DNA of 64,000 nucleotides from Xenorhabdus beddingii (GCF_002127545.1 NZ_MUBK01000001.1:1-64000), one strand, 5' to 3'; numbered from the stretch's first letter, positions 19,703 through 29,740 are shown. Notes: a model not told the origin generated them from the letters alone. A program made the numbers and translations.

Positions 19703-20800
19703 TCATTCTACGAGTGGTTTACCCATCCGTACAAAGCCCGGTTTAACAACCTGAACCGGCATTTCGCGGTTACGGATCTGAACAATCGCCTGTTCACCAA
19801 TGCCTTGGGGTACCCGTGCAAGGGCTATACTGAACCCCAGGGTTGGGGAGAATGTCCCGCTGGTAATCACGCCGGAACGTATTTCTCCGGCAGCATCGGT
19901 GAAGCTGACCGTTAAGCCACCACGCAATACCCCTTTTTCACGCATGACTAACCCAACCAATTGTTCTGTACCTGCTTCTCGCTGCCTTTCCAGCGCTTCA
20001 CGGCCAATGAATTGACGATCTTCCGGTTTCCAGGCAATCGTCCATCCCATGTTAGCGACTAGCGGTGAAAGGGTTTCATCCATCTCCTGACCATAAAGAT
20101 TCATACCCGCTTCGAGGCGTAATGTGTCACGTGCACCCAACCCCGCAGGTTTCACGTCTACAGTTAATAGTTGCTGCCAAAAATCCGCTGCCTGTTCTTT
20201 CGGTAACGCAATTTCATAACCCGATTCACCGGTATAACCCGTTGTCGCAATGAATAGATCCCCAGACTGAACACCAAAGAAAGGTTTCATACCGATGACG
20301 GACTGCTTTTGTTCATCACTTAACAACGATTGAACTTTCGCCTGTGCCTTTGGCCCTTGAACCGCGATCAATGCCAAATCATCACGCACCGTAATCTCAA
20401 CGTCATATTGCTCCGCATGGCGGTTAATCCATGCCAAATCTTTCTCACGGGTTGCTGAGTTAACAACCAGACGATAAAAGTTATCAGTGAAGAAGTAGAC
20501 AATCAGGTCATCAATCACGCCACCTGAAGCATTCAGCATCCCGGTATAAAGCGCCTTGCCCTGTTCGGTCAGTTTGGCAATGTCATTTGCCAGAAGGTAA
20601 CGGAGAAAATCACGGCAACCTGGGCCGTGTAAATCCACAATTGTCATGTGGGAAACGTCGAACATACCAGCATCAGTACGCACGGTGTGATGCTCGTCGA
20701 TCTGTGAACCATAATGCAGAGGCATCATCCAGCCATGAAAATCTACCATGCGTGCCCCGCATGCCAGATGTTGATCATATAGTGGGGTGTGTTTGGACAT
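19703..20800 (-). CDS. gcvT: Aminomethyltransferase, T-protein
   Basis: A 365-residue enzyme that transfers the methylene group from aminomethyl-lipoyl-GcvH to tetrahydrofolate, releasing ammonia. The conserved [33 protein letters not shown] and [10 protein letters not shown] are present. The ATG at 20800 has AGGGA upstream and gives [11 protein letters not shown], matching the family; an in-frame extension to 20872 is encoded by tandem repeats and is unlikely to be translated. First gene of the gcv operon. Confidence 0.96.
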   Translation of the reverse strand: MSKHTPLYDQHLACGARMVDFHGWMMPLHYGSQIDEHHTVRTDAGMFDVSHMTIVDLHGPGCRDFLRYLLANDIAKLTEQGKALYTGMLNASGGVIDDLIVYFFTDNFYRLVVNSATREKDLAWINRHAEQYDVEITVRDDLALIAVQGPKAQAKVQSLLSDEQKQSVIGMKPFFGVQSGDLFIATTGYTGESGYEIALPKEQAADFWQQLLTVDVKPAGLGARDTLRLEAGMNLYGQEMDETLSPLVANMGWTIAWKPEDRQFIGREALERQREAGTEQLVGLVMREKGVLRGGLTVSFTDAAGEIRSGVITSGTFSPTLGFSIALARVPQGIGEQAIVQIRNREMPVQVVKPGFVRMGKPLVE

Positions 20801-21191
20801 TATTTCCCTCTTTCCATTCTTGACACGAAAACATTTGTGTCTTGAAAAAACATTCGTGACCTGAAAAAACATACGGCGTATTAACCGGCAGATGTTGGAT
20901 CATGAAGCAAAGAAGCGGTTAATCACGCAAACGATACCTTAGAACCCGAAGTTATCACTGAAAATGGAAATGAACCATAAAATAAATTAGCGGCACTGGA
21001 GTAATAATCTAAAAAAACGCCGACTATTATGCAGAATTTTTGTCTGATTTATTGCGTCAAAGTACTCAAAATTTGCAACAAATGGCAGGAAACAATCTTT
21101 TTTGATTGGAAAATGACTAAAGTGTGAAGTAAATCAACGGTACACACCTTAGTCCGATATGAGAAAAACTAATCCCAAATAAGAGGCTGAA
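20801..21191. promoter_or_regulatory. Promoter region of gcvTHP
   Basis: A 391-nt AT-rich spacer between the stop of ubiI and the start of gcvT. It holds the three tandem 19-nt repeats (listed separately) and must hold the gcv promoter. In E. coli this operon is controlled by GcvA, GcvR, Lrp and PurR; I could not pick out those sites with confidence. No riboswitch was recognised. Confidence 0.5.
20821..20877. repeat. Three tandem 19-nt repeats in the gcvT leader
   Basis: Units at 20821-20839, 20840-20858 and 20859-20877 share GAAAA-ACAT in register followed by a C/T-G-T-G-like end, for example TCTTGAAAAAACATTCGTG. They lie 21-77 nt upstream of the gcvT start codon, within the probable leader or promoter. 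Confidence 0.75.
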
Positions 21192-22424
21192 TTAGATTTT
21201 TTCAACTGAAGCGGTTTGGGTCATCAACCAATCAGGAAGATCATTAAGACCCATTGCATGACGAAGCAATTGTGGCTTGATTCCCGGCAAATGATCCGCC
21301 AACGCGAGCCCAAACCCACGCAATAGCTTTTTGGCCGGATGATTACCCTCAAATAACTGACGGAACCCTTGCATACCGGCCAACATAACTGCGGCACTGT
21401 GCTTGCGACGACGTTCATAACGCCCCAAATAGAGAGACTGACCAATGTCTTTTCCCTGACTATGTAATCGGCTCAATTCGCCCATCAGTTCTGCCACATC
21501 CATAAACCCCAGATTGACGCCCTGACCGGCCAAAGGATGAACGGTATGTGCCGCATCCCCCAATAACGCCATACGGTGCGCGGCAAAGTTGCGGGCATAA
21601 CGTCCCATCAATGGAATGGTTTGCCGATCACTGACCAGCTCACATTGACCCAGCCGCATGTCAAATGTCACACCCAATTGCCGATTAAACAATACGGGTT
21701 CCATTATCTTGCGCTGTTGCGCTGATTCAGCCGGCAATGACCAAACAATTGAACACAAATGGGGATCAGACAACGGCAAAAAAGCCAATATTCCATCACC
21801 GTGAAAAACCTGCCGGGCAACGCCCTGATGGGGTTCTTCAGTGCGAATGGTCGCGACCAGCGCATGGTGCTCATAATCCCAAAAAGTGAGTGGGATGTCG
21901 GCATGTTGACGCAGCCAAGAGTTTGCACCATCTGCACCAACCACTAAGCGAGAAGTCAACATGCTGCCATCAGATAAAGTGATGAAGGCTTCGTTTTCTC
22001 CCCAGGCAACACTCCGGAGGGAGGATGGGGTAAAAATCGTCACGTCCGACAGGCTTTCCGCACGTAGCCAAAGCGCCCGTCGGATCACATGGTTTTCGAT
22101 GATATGACCAAGATGTGTCAGGCCATTTTCCGCCGCATTAAACTGAATGCGGCCGAAACTATCCTGATCCCAAACTTCCATGCCCTGATAAGGGCTGGCT
22201 CTCATCGCCAGAATATTCTGCCAGACACCAAGATGAGTGAGTAATCGTTCACTGGCTGCATTGATGGCTGATACACGCAATGCGTGTTCCTCATGGGCAT
22301 CAAATGCTTCTGCTGGTGGGTGTTCTTCTACAATCGCGATGCGCAAACCGCTACCTTGCAAACCACAGGCCAACGCAAGGCCAACCATACCGCCCCCTGC
22401 GATCACCACATCAAATGATTGCAT
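21192..22424 (-). CDS. ubiI: Ubiquinone biosynthesis C5-hydroxylase UbiI (VisC)
   Basis: A 410-residue FAD monooxygenase that hydroxylates C5 of the ubiquinone ring. The FAD motifs are GGGMVGLALACGL at the N-terminus, the DG motif VVGADGANSWLR and GDAAHTVHPLAGQGVNLGFMD. The ATG at 22424 (MQSFDVVIAGG) matches E. coli; an earlier in-frame start at 22469 overlaps ubiH and is unlikely. It is 14 nt downstream of ubiH in pepP-ubiH-ubiI. Confidence 0.96.
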   Translation of the reverse strand: MQSFDVVIAGGGMVGLALACGLQGSGLRIAIVEEHPPAEAFDAHEEHALRVSAINAASERLLTHLGVWQNILAMRASPYQGMEVWDQDSFGRIQFNAAENGLTHLGHIIENHVIRRALWLRAESLSDVTIFTPSSLRSVAWGENEAFITLSDGSMLTSRLVVGADGANSWLRQHADIPLTFWDYEHHALVATIRTEEPHQGVARQVFHGDGILAFLPLSDPHLCSIVWSLPAESAQQRKIMEPVLFNRQLGVTFDMRLGQCELVSDRQTIPLMGRYARNFAAHRMALLGDAAHTVHPLAGQGVNLGFMDVAELMGELSRLHSQGKDIGQSLYLGRYERRRKHSAAVMLAGMQGFRQLFEGNHPAKKLLRGFGLALADHLPGIKPQLLRHAMGLNDLPDWLMTQTASVEKI

Positions 22425-22438
22425 GTTTTTCTTTCCTC

Positions 22439-23629
22439 TTAATCTGCCAATGCTGACCGGGTGACCCAACCCAATGTCTGGCGGGCAAATAGATCCCGCA
22501 TCGGTGGTAATGTTTCCATCGTCATCAGGCCCAAATTACGCCCAATTCTTAACGGCAAGTCGTCATTGGCGAATAATCTGACCAATCCATCCGTGATACC
22601 TATTGTCGTTTCACGATCTGCCTGACGCTGCTGTTCATACTGGGCCAGTATTTTATAGGAACCAATATCTTGCCCTGAAACCGCCGCCGCTGAAACGACC
22701 TGTGCCAATGCCATAACGTCACGCATTCCTAAGTTAAAACCCTGCCCGGCAATCGGGTGCAAAGTTTGGGATGCGTTGCCCACCAGCGCCAGACGGTGAC
22801 TGATTTGCCTGTTGGCAGTTAATAAAGCCAACGGGTAGCTGTACCGCTGACCCGCTTCCCATATTTTCCCCAGACGCCAGCCAAATGCTTGTTGCAGATA
22901 TTGGATAAATTCGGCCTGACTCCAGCCATTGATTTCTGATTGTTTTTCCAGTGGATGGCACCACACCAGAGAACTGCGCCCTTCAGACATCGGTAATAGC
23001 GCCAATGGACCATGTTCGGTGAAGCGTTCAAAGGCTCTTCCTTGAGGGTGTTCAGAAGTCAGAATATTGGCGATAATCGCGACCTGACCGTAAGATTGTT
23101 TCTGGCATGGAATATTGCACGCCTGAGCTATCGCAGAATGGCTACCGTCAGCGGCCACCAGCAATTCGCCTGTCAGCTTTTCACCCGTATTCAGCGTCAC
23201 AATCACAGAATTCGCGCTGCGCTCGAAGGAATTCACTTTCGCCGGGCAATGAAGTTTGATATTCGGTGAGTGTTTTAATAAATCAAATAGATGGATGCCG
23301 GCATCATGCAATTCAATGACATTACCCAATGCCGGAATAGCATAATCATCGGCGCGAATGTTGACGAAACCGCCATGACCACGGTCGCTAACATGAACGT
23401 GAGTGATTGGGGTAACACAATGTTTCAGCACAGACCAGATATCTATCTGATCCAAACGCTGGCATGTACCATAAGCCAAAGCAATGGCTCTCGCATCAAA
23501 ACCCGGATGTGCCTGAGTCGGTTCAGCCGCTTCAATTAAGGAAACCTGCAACTGCCCCCGGCTTAATGCAGAAATGGCCAGTGCCAGTGTCGCCCCTGCC
23601 ATTCCGCCACCCACGATAATCACGTTCAT
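22439..23629 (-). CDS. ubiH: 2-octaprenyl-6-methoxyphenol hydroxylase UbiH
   Basis: A 396-residue FAD monooxygenase that adds the C1 hydroxyl group in ubiquinone synthesis. It carries GGGMAGATLALAIS for ADP binding, VAADGSHSAIAQ and GNASQTLHPIAGQGFNLGMRD, the same set as its neighbour UbiI with which it is paralogous. It sits 25 nt after pepP. Confidence 0.96.
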   Translation of the reverse strand: MNVIIVGGGMAGATLALAISALSRGQLQVSLIEAAEPTQAHPGFDARAIALAYGTCQRLDQIDIWSVLKHCVTPITHVHVSDRGHGGFVNIRADDYAIPALGNVIELHDAGIHLFDLLKHSPNIKLHCPAKVNSFERSANSVIVTLNTGEKLTGELLVAADGSHSAIAQACNIPCQKQSYGQVAIIANILTSEHPQGRAFERFTEHGPLALLPMSEGRSSLVWCHPLEKQSEINGWSQAEFIQYLQQAFGWRLGKIWEAGQRYSYPLALLTANRQISHRLALVGNASQTLHPIAGQGFNLGMRDVMALAQVVSAAAVSGQDIGSYKILAQYEQQRQADRETTIGITDGLVRLFANDDLPLRIGRNLGLMTMETLPPMRDLFARQTLGWVTRSALAD

Positions 23630-23654
23630 TTATAACTTCCTGATTATTTTAACC

Positions 23655-24971
23655 TTAGCCCTGTCTTGCCCGCGCCATCAACGCTTCGATCTCATCGGGA
23701 TCTTTGACGACATGCTCAGTCAGGTTTTCATTCCCTGTTTCCGTTATCACGATGTCATCTTCAATGCGGATACCGATACCGCGGTATTCCAACGGCACAT
23801 CCGCATCCGGAGCGATGTAAAGCCCCGGTTCCACCGTCAGTACCATGCCGGGTTCCAGAACGCGATCACGATCAACACCGTAATCCCCCACATCGTGTAC
23901 ATCCAGTCCCAACCAGTGGCTCAAACCATGCATGAAAAATTGGCGATAAGCATTGGTCTCGATCAATTGTTCGACTTCACCGTGCATAATGCCCAATTTC
24001 ACCAGCCCATTGACCATAATGCGCACCACCTGTCCTGTCACTTCACGGATGTTGGTGCCGGGTTTGTATAACTCCAGAGAAACATTGATGGCTTCCAGCA
24101 CAATGTCATAAATTTCACGCTGGGGACGAGTAAACTGGCCATTGACCGGGAATGTCCGCGTAATGTCGCCTGCGTATCCTGCATATTCACACCCCGCATC
24201 AATCAACACTAAATCACCGTCTTTCATGCGACGCTCATTTTCAGTGTAATGCAGAATACAGGCGTTTTCTCCCGCACCAATGATGGTGTTATAGGCAGGA
24301 TAACGTGCACCCTGATGGGTAAATTCATGGTGAATTTCGGCTTCAAGCTGGTATTCAAACATATCAGGGCGGCAAACCTGCATGGCTCTGGTATGTGCCT
24401 GCGCACTGATTTCCCCGGCCTTGCGCATGATTTCCAATTCAGATTCCGACTTAAACAGACGCATTTCATGTAGCCACGGGCGCCAATCTGCCATCACAGA
24501 AGGGGCTTTGAGGTTACGGCGATTATTTTTGCGCAATTTATCCAGGGCACTAAATACGATGCTATCCGCGTATTCAAACTCGCCCTGTGCGTGATAAACC
24601 ACGGCCAAGCCATTTAGCAGCAAATAGAGCTGTTCATTGAGATCATCAAATGGCAGTGCGCGATCCACCCCCAGTTTTCCCAATGCGCCTTCTTGCCCAA
24701 GACGACGACCAAACCAAATTTCCGCATTCAGATCGCGAACGCGATTAAACAGTACACTATGATTGTGAGTTTCATCGCTTTTGATCAGTATCAAAACCGC
24801 TTCCGGCTCATTGAAGCCGGTCAAATACAGAAAATCACTGTGCTGACGATAGGGATATTCGCTATCTGAATTGCGTGTCGCAGGCGGGGCAGAAAAAATA
24901 ATGGCCGCACTGGCCGGTGCCATTTTTGACAATAATGCCTGACGACGGGATAAATATTCTTGTTTAGTCAT
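23655..24971 (-). CDS. pepP: Xaa-Pro aminopeptidase P
   Basis: A 438-residue metalloenzyme that removes N-terminal residues linked to proline. The creatinase-type N-domain is followed by the pita-bread catalytic domain with the dimanganese ligands in DAGCEYAGYAGDITRTFP, HGLSHWLGLDVHD, TVEPGLY and GIRIEDDI. The ATG at 24971 has GGAG upstream and fits E. coli; 15 extra upstream residues are unlikely. It heads pepP-ubiH-ubiI, 177 nt after ygfB. Confidence 0.95.
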   Translation of the reverse strand: MTKQEYLSRRQALLSKMAPASAAIIFSAPPATRNSDSEYPYRQHSDFLYLTGFNEPEAVLILIKSDETHNHSVLFNRVRDLNAEIWFGRRLGQEGALGKLGVDRALPFDDLNEQLYLLLNGLAVVYHAQGEFEYADSIVFSALDKLRKNNRRNLKAPSVMADWRPWLHEMRLFKSESELEIMRKAGEISAQAHTRAMQVCRPDMFEYQLEAEIHHEFTHQGARYPAYNTIIGAGENACILHYTENERRMKDGDLVLIDAGCEYAGYAGDITRTFPVNGQFTRPQREIYDIVLEAINVSLELYKPGTNIREVTGQVVRIMVNGLVKLGIMHGEVEQLIETNAYRQFFMHGLSHWLGLDVHDVGDYGVDRDRVLEPGMVLTVEPGLYIAPDADVPLEYRGIGIRIEDDIVITETGNENLTEHVVKDPDEIEALMARARQG

Positions 24972-25148
24972 ACCCTCTCCTGCGATTTCATTATTATTAG
25001 TTGGGACACTCTTCATTTTTCAAGCGGCTGCTTTACTGGGTTATCCCCGTTCACCCCAGGCACAGAGTTAACTATATGCTTGGATGCGCCCGGAAATTTG
25101 TTTCCTTGCCGTCGCGTGTTACTTGAAACCTATCAGGTATATCACTCA

Positions 25149-25724
25149 TCAGTGCAGTGTTGGCTTTTCATTTTTTGCACTACCTGAGGTTTTCGGTATT
25201 ATCAAAGCGATATAACAGAGTTGGACTGCAACACGAACATATTCCAGAACTTCCTCAAGAGCTTGGGACAATTCTTCCTGATCTTCGCTTTCGTCATATC
25301 CCAGCATGCCGATATTACGCAAGTCGGTGACAATTTCTTTAATTTCTGGCTTTTCTGTCAATTTGGGATTTGCAACCCCCAATCCCAATAAGAAATGGTT
25401 TACCCATCCCGCCAACGCATCTGCACATTCAAAAACCCCGGCCTCTTCATCAGGAAGCAGCAGCTTAAACACAAAATTGCTGTCATCCAGAGATTCAAAG
25501 GTCGTTTCGTACAATTCCCTGAGTGGCAGGGACAAAACCTGAGAAAATGCCAGACCATCATTCGCGAGATCATGCACCAATGTTTGCCAGCTACTATCAT
25601 GATTTCCACCACATAGTAATCCACTGATTAAGCCGTGCATTTCGGCGGCGGTCAGCGCAACGGACTGTTGATGCAAAATTTCATCAAATGACTGATAATT
25701 AGGTAATGAGTTTTGTATAGACAT
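25149..25724 (-). CDS. ygfB: YecA/YgfB family protein
   Basis: A 191-residue all-helical protein of the UPF0149 family. Conserved pieces are [38 protein letters not shown] and [18 protein letters not shown]. In Pseudomonas YgfB affects beta-lactamase-related regulation through AmpDh3; a general role is not settled. It is upstream of pepP and divergent from zapA, the conserved order. Confidence 0.93.
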   Translation of the reverse strand: MSIQNSLPNYQSFDEILHQQSVALTAAEMHGLISGLLCGGNHDSSWQTLVHDLANDGLAFSQVLSLPLRELYETTFESLDDSNFVFKLLLPDEEAGVFECADALAGWVNHFLLGLGVANPKLTEKPEIKEIVTDLRNIGMLGYDESEDQEELSQALEEVLEYVRVAVQLCYIALIIPKTSGSAKNEKPTLH

Positions 25725-25880
25725 GTATATTGATCATCGTTGGCGATATAAGTTCATGCTATGCTACCATCAAGGGGAGTCGCTATACCAGACAGCATAC
25801 ACCGATATTGAGGAGGGGGAGCTTTTGGTATTGTACAGTAATGATTGGTGTCGGCCTTGTTTTTATACCAGAATTTACTT

Positions 25881-25914
25881 TATACCCAATAGATTTCAAG
25901 TTGCAACTCAGCCA
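25881..25914 (+). repeat. Dispersed intergenic repeat, copy 1
   Basis: TATACCCAATAGATTTCAAG followed by TTGCAACTCAGCC. Related copies lie at 42945-42975 and 61326-61353. I recall this kind of sequence as frequent in Xenorhabdus and Photorhabdus spacers. It is in the ygfB-zapA spacer, about 80 nt before the zapA start. Confidence 0.7.
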
Positions 25915-25991
25915 ATAAAGCACCAATTTGAAAGATGAAGGGGATATGTCAGAATCAAGGTATCGGCGCAGTAATAAATCAGGAAGGTGTC

Positions 25992-26294
25992 ATGTCTGCA
26001 CAACCAGTAGATATTCAGATTTTTGGGCGGTCATTACGTGTCAATTGTCCACCAGAGCAGATAGAAGCATTGCAAGCTGCGGCTGAGGAGCTTGATCTAC
26101 GTTTACAAAACCTCAAAGAACGCACCAGAGTCACTAACACTGAGCAACTGGTTTTTATTGTGGCACTGAATGTCTGTCACGAGTTAGCACAGGAAAAGAT
26201 GAAAACCCGTGACTATGCCTACAATATGGAACAAAAAATCAAAATGCTCCAGCAGACCATTGAAAACGCATTGTTAGAACAAAATAAAAGTTAG
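25992..26294 (+). CDS. zapA: Cell division protein ZapA
   Basis: A 100-residue FtsZ-bundling protein that stabilises the Z-ring. [20 protein letters not shown] opens the globular head, [14 protein letters not shown] follows, and the C-terminal part ([23 protein letters not shown]) is the tetramer-forming coiled coil. The ATG at 25992 has AGGAAGG upstream and matches E. coli. The protein ends about 9 residues earlier than E. coli ZapA (109). Confidence 0.95.
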   Translation: MSAQPVDIQIFGRSLRVNCPPEQIEALQAAAEELDLRLQNLKERTRVTNTEQLVFIVALNVCHELAQEKMKTRDYAYNMEQKIKMLQQTIENALLEQNKS

Positions 26295-26466
26295 AACAGG
26301 TAAAATGACCTGATGCTCCTACCCGTCAATAAACTCGCTCTTGTTGATAAATCAGGCAGTAGTCACTATAGATTAATATAAGCAGTTGCTTTCTTCATTT
26401 AGTTCCATACAATAGGCTTTATAGCGTTGCTTAGAGCCTATTTAGATGTTTTAAGCGGCAAAAAAA

Positions 26467-26651
26467 TATTCTCTGAGGTGTGCGTGAGCAGGGAAGTCCC
26501 CTGAGCCGATATTTCATACCGATAGAATGTGGTGCTCTGTTTCTTGTGAGCATGCTTGGCCTGGACCAAGAAGCCTAATAGAAACGACTCCACGTTCACC
26601 TTGAACCAAGGGTTCAAGGGTTACCACCTGCAACGGCATCTTGGAGAACTC
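26467..26651 (+). ncRNA. ssrS: 6S RNA
   Basis: The stretch follows E. coli 6S RNA over its whole length: the conserved AGTCCCCTGAGCCGATATTT and TCATACC block, GAATGTGG, GTGAGCATGC, and CACCTTGAACCAAGGGTTCA near the 3' end, with closing-stem halves CTCTGAGG and GGAGAACT. 6S RNA mimics an open promoter and sequesters sigma-70 RNA polymerase in stationary phase. Location between zapA and fau is conserved. Ends are set by comparison with E. coli and may be off by a few bases. Confidence 0.95.
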
Positions 26652-26699
26652 TAATTTTATCTGTTTTGTATCCTTTTCTGCGTTAAACAGGCAGGTACT

Positions 26700-27296
26700 A
26701 TGCAATCAGATTCTTTCTTTTCTCTCCGTAAATCCATTCGAAAAAAAATTCGCAAACTACGTCAAAGTTTATCCCCTGAGCAACAAGCGCAATTTGCCCT
26801 GCAAGCAGCCAAACAGGTCATGGCTCACCCCAAAATTTTATCAGCCCAAAAAATTGCCCTGTATCTCTCTTTTGACGGGGAATTAGATACACGCCCATTA
26901 ATTCAACAACTTTGGCAACAAAATAAACACGTCTATTTGCCAGTCTTGCATCCTTTCAGTCGTCATCACCTACTTTTCCTGCGTCACAGCGCTGATACCC
27001 CGCTGATCCGGAATCAATTCAATATAGAAGAACCTCCGTTGGATGTCCGGCAGGTTTTGCCTGTTTCTGAGCTTGATATCATGTTCATCCCGTTAGTTGC
27101 ATTCGATTGTGCGGGGCAACGTTTGGGAATGGGGGGAGGATTCTACGATAGGACGCTCGCAAACTGGCAACAGCAGAATTTCTATCCGATTGGGCTGGCA
27201 CACGATTTACAACACGTTGAAACATTACCCAGTGCAAGTTGGGATATTCCTTTGCCAGAAATCATGACTCCCGAAAAAGTATGGCAATGGACGTAA
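26700..27296 (+). CDS. fau: 5-formyltetrahydrofolate cyclo-ligase
   Basis: A 198-residue enzyme that converts 5-formyl-THF to 5,10-methenyl-THF using ATP. The family motifs are the N-terminal RKSIRKKIRKLRQSLSPEQQ, YLPVLHPF and the signature GQRLGMGGGFYDRTL. It lies 48 nt after 6S RNA, the conserved ssrS-ygfA operon, where it is processed from the same transcript in E. coli. Confidence 0.95.
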   Translation: MQSDSFFSLRKSIRKKIRKLRQSLSPEQQAQFALQAAKQVMAHPKILSAQKIALYLSFDGELDTRPLIQQLWQQNKHVYLPVLHPFSRHHLLFLRHSADTPLIRNQFNIEEPPLDVRQVLPVSELDIMFIPLVAFDCAGQRLGMGGGFYDRTLANWQQQNFYPIGLAHDLQHVETLPSASWDIPLPEIMTPEKVWQWT

Positions 27297-27314
27297 GCCG
27301 TTGAATCATTCACA

Positions 27315-27340
27315 GGGGCTATTGTTTGTTCAATAGCCCC
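27315..27340. terminator. Bidirectional terminator between fau and serA
   Basis: GGGGCTATTG and CAATAGCCCC form a perfect 10-bp stem with a 6-nt loop midway between the convergent fau (ends 27296) and serA (ends 27349). T-runs are weak on both sides. Confidence 0.75.
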
Positions 27341-27348
27341 CATTTCAC

Positions 27349-28590
27349 TTAGTAAAGCAGCCGAGAACGGATCGTACCAGGCAAGGCTTTCAATTGTTGC
27401 AATACCAGTTCGGCCTGAGATGGGTTCTGTGTGGTGATATCGATAACCACATAACCAATATCTCTTTCAGTCCGCAAATATTGTGCTTCGATATTGATTT
27501 CCTGATCAGTAAACACTTGGTTGATGCTGGTTAAGATCCCGGGGCGGTTTTCATGGATATGAAGCAATCGGTTGGTATCCTTGGCATGAACAGGCAATGA
27601 AACCTCTGGAAAATTAACCGCAGACAGCGTAGAACCGTTGTCAGAGTATTTCACCAGCTTGCCTGCGACCTCCGCGCCAATATTTTCTTGGGCTTCCTGA
27701 GTCGATCCCCCGATGTGTGGAGTCAGCAATACGTTATCAAACTTTATCAGGGGTGAGATGAACGGTTCACTGTTCGTTGCCGGCTCTTCTGGGAAGACAT
27801 CAATCGCCGCGCCGGCAAGGTGCCCAATTTCCAAGGCTTCACTTAAAGCAGGAATGTCTATCACCGTGCCCCGTGACGCATTGATCAAAATTGAACCGGG
27901 TTTCATGAGTTCCAGTTCTGCGGCGCCAATCATATTTTTAGTTGATGCCGTTTCAGGAACATGCAAACTCACCACGTCACTCATATTTAACAATTCAGAT
28001 AAATGATGAACTTGCTGTGCGTTACCCAATGGTAATTTATTTTCAATATCATAGAAATAAACGTTCAGACCGACACTTTCAGCCAGAATACCAAGCTGTG
28101 TACCAATATGGCCATAACCAATAATTCCCAGTTTTTTTCCGCGAGCCTCATAACAGCCTTTTGCTTGCTTATCCCACACGCCATTATGGGCTTTTGCATT
28201 CGCCTCTGGAATACGGCGCAATAACAACAGCAATTCCCCCAATACCATTTCAGCGACTGAACGGGTATTGGAAAAGGGGGCATTAAAGACAGGAATACCG
28301 CGTTTTGCTGCGGCCGTCAGGCTAACTTGGTTAGTGCCAATACAAAAACATCCCACAGCAACCAATTTTTCCGCTGCTGCAAAAATTTCCTCAGTCAACT
28401 GAGTACGGGAACGAATCCCCACAAATCGGGCATCACGAATTGCTTCTTTTAACTCTTCGGGTTCCAATGCACCTTTATGATATTCAATATTGCTGTATCC
28501 AGCCGCTTTCAGTTTGTCTACTGTGCTTTGATGAACGCCTTCCAGTAGCAGAAATTTAATCTTATCCTTTTCTAAAGATACCTTAACCAT
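27349..28590 (-). CDS. serA: D-3-phosphoglycerate dehydrogenase
   Basis: A 413-residue NAD-dependent enzyme that opens serine synthesis. The Rossmann motif is GIIGYGHIGTQLG, catalytic residues lie in INASRGTVID and AIDVFPEEP, and LTPHIGGSTQEAQENIG holds the catalytic His. The C-terminal ACT domain (RPGILTSINQVFTDQEINIEAQ) mediates serine feedback inhibition. Length fits E. coli (410). Followed by rpiA in the usual order. Confidence 0.97.
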   Translation of the reverse strand: MVKVSLEKDKIKFLLLEGVHQSTVDKLKAAGYSNIEYHKGALEPEELKEAIRDARFVGIRSRTQLTEEIFAAAEKLVAVGCFCIGTNQVSLTAAAKRGIPVFNAPFSNTRSVAEMVLGELLLLLRRIPEANAKAHNGVWDKQAKGCYEARGKKLGIIGYGHIGTQLGILAESVGLNVYFYDIENKLPLGNAQQVHHLSELLNMSDVVSLHVPETASTKNMIGAAELELMKPGSILINASRGTVIDIPALSEALEIGHLAGAAIDVFPEEPATNSEPFISPLIKFDNVLLTPHIGGSTQEAQENIGAEVAGKLVKYSDNGSTLSAVNFPEVSLPVHAKDTNRLLHIHENRPGILTSINQVFTDQEINIEAQYLRTERDIGYVVIDITTQNPSQAELVLQQLKALPGTIRSRLLY

Positions 28591-28824
28591 TTGCCCGCCC
28601 TAGTTGTACTAACTTCATAACGCCTATAGATTCCACTAAAATAACAAAAAAAACGATAACGGCAATACAATCGTTTACTTGTATAACAGAATAAGAAACA
28701 GTAAATAAGTTGTTAATCGAAGTAAAATAATTAGTTACAAGGCAAAAGCAGAATTTTGAGTTTTTTTAGGCGGAAAAGTGATACATATCACCAAAATTAT
28801 TTTTTTAATAAATACAAAAATATT

Positions 28825-28849
28825 TTGGGGCAGAATAATCCGCCCCCAA
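28825..28849 (-). terminator. Terminator downstream of rpiA
   Basis: TTGGGGC and GCCCCCAA pair around a 10-nt loop just beyond the rpiA stop; on the minus strand an A/T-rich tract with TTTTT follows. Confidence 0.6.
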
Positions 28850-28856
28850 CAAACGC

Positions 28857-29516
28857 TTACTGTTTGATCGTTTTGACGCCGTCCGCACTCCCCACCAGCA
28901 CAACATCAGCCCCTCGATTAGCAAAAAGACCCACGGTTACCACACCCGCGATCCCATTGATTTTATCTTCTAACTCAGCAGGTTCAGCAATCGAAAGGTT
29001 GTGGACATCCAAGATGTCATTACCATTATCAGTCAGCACATTTTCACGATAAACCGGAGTGCCTCCCAACTTTTCCAGTTCACGGGCAACATAAGTACGC
29101 GCCATTGGGATAACCTCAACGGGCAGTGGGAATTTTCCCAATACATCGACTTGCTTAGACGAATCAATAATACAGATGAATTTCTTTGCAACAGCGGCAA
29201 TGATTTTTTCACGGGTTAATGCTGCACCACCGCCTTTGATCATCTGCATCTGACCGTTAATTTCATCAGCGCCATCAACATAAATATCCAAAGTGTCAAC
29301 ATCATTGCAGTCAAATACCGGAATGCCGAGACTTTTCAGTTTTTCAGTAGAGGCTTCTGAGCTGGACACTGCCCCTTCAATGTTATCTTTGATAGTGCCT
29401 AACGCATCAATAAAATGCGCTGCCGTTGAGCCTGTACCAACACCAACGATGGTGCCGGGTTTGACGTATTCCAGTGCTGCCCAACCTACTGCTTTTTTCA
29501 GTTCGTCCTGAGTCAT
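28857..29516 (-). CDS. rpiA: Ribose-5-phosphate isomerase A
   Basis: A 219-residue enzyme interconverting ribose 5-phosphate and ribulose 5-phosphate in the pentose phosphate pathway. Conserved are [13 protein letters not shown], the DGADEIN motif with catalytic Asp residues, [12 protein letters not shown] and [12 protein letters not shown] start at ATG 29516 ([18 protein letters not shown]) by comparison with E. coli; a GTG 9 nt upstream is possible. Its upstream region carries 18-nt tandem repeats. Confidence 0.96.
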   Translation of the reverse strand: MTQDELKKAVGWAALEYVKPGTIVGVGTGSTAAHFIDALGTIKDNIEGAVSSSEASTEKLKSLGIPVFDCNDVDTLDIYVDGADEINGQMQMIKGGGAALTREKIIAAVAKKFICIIDSSKQVDVLGKFPLPVEVIPMARTYVARELEKLGGTPVYRENVLTDNGNDILDVHNLSIAEPAELEDKINGIAGVVTVGLFANRGADVVLVGSADGVKTIKQ

Positions 29517-29602
29517 ATCAATCACAGCCTATAATCAGTTACAAGGAAAAATCTGACGGCTAGTATAAACAATATTGCCTCGCTCTATGAAAAAATATGG
29601 CA

Positions 29603-29740
29603 TAGTGCTACTCGAGCAAATAGTGCCACTCAAGCAAATAGTGCCACTCAAGCAAATAGTGCCACTCAAGCAAATAGTGCCACTCAAGCAAATAGTGCCA
29701 CTCAAGCAAATAGTGCTACTCAAGCAAATAGTGCTACTCA
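29603..29740. repeat. 18-nt tandem repeat array between rpiA and argP
   Basis: Seven full copies and a partial eighth of TAGTGCCACTCAAGCAAA run head to tail from 29603; most are identical and the outer ones differ at a single C/T or A/G position. The array fills most of the 272-nt spacer between the divergent rpiA and argP genes and ends 48 nt before the argP start. Near-identity of the inner copies points to recent expansion. It is not a CRISPR: there are no spacers. Confidence 0.95.

Noticed and set aside
20801..20872. 24-residue N-terminal extension of GcvT
   Set aside because: It is encoded by the 19-nt tandem repeats, while the ATG at 20800 has a ribosome binding site and matches the family start.
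20801..21191. Glycine riboswitch upstream of gcvT
   Set aside because: No tandem aptamer-like conserved core was seen; enterobacterial gcvTHP is normally controlled by GcvA and Lrp.
29603..29740. Possible CRISPR array
   Set aside because: Repeats are directly adjacent with no unique spacers and there are no cas genes nearby.
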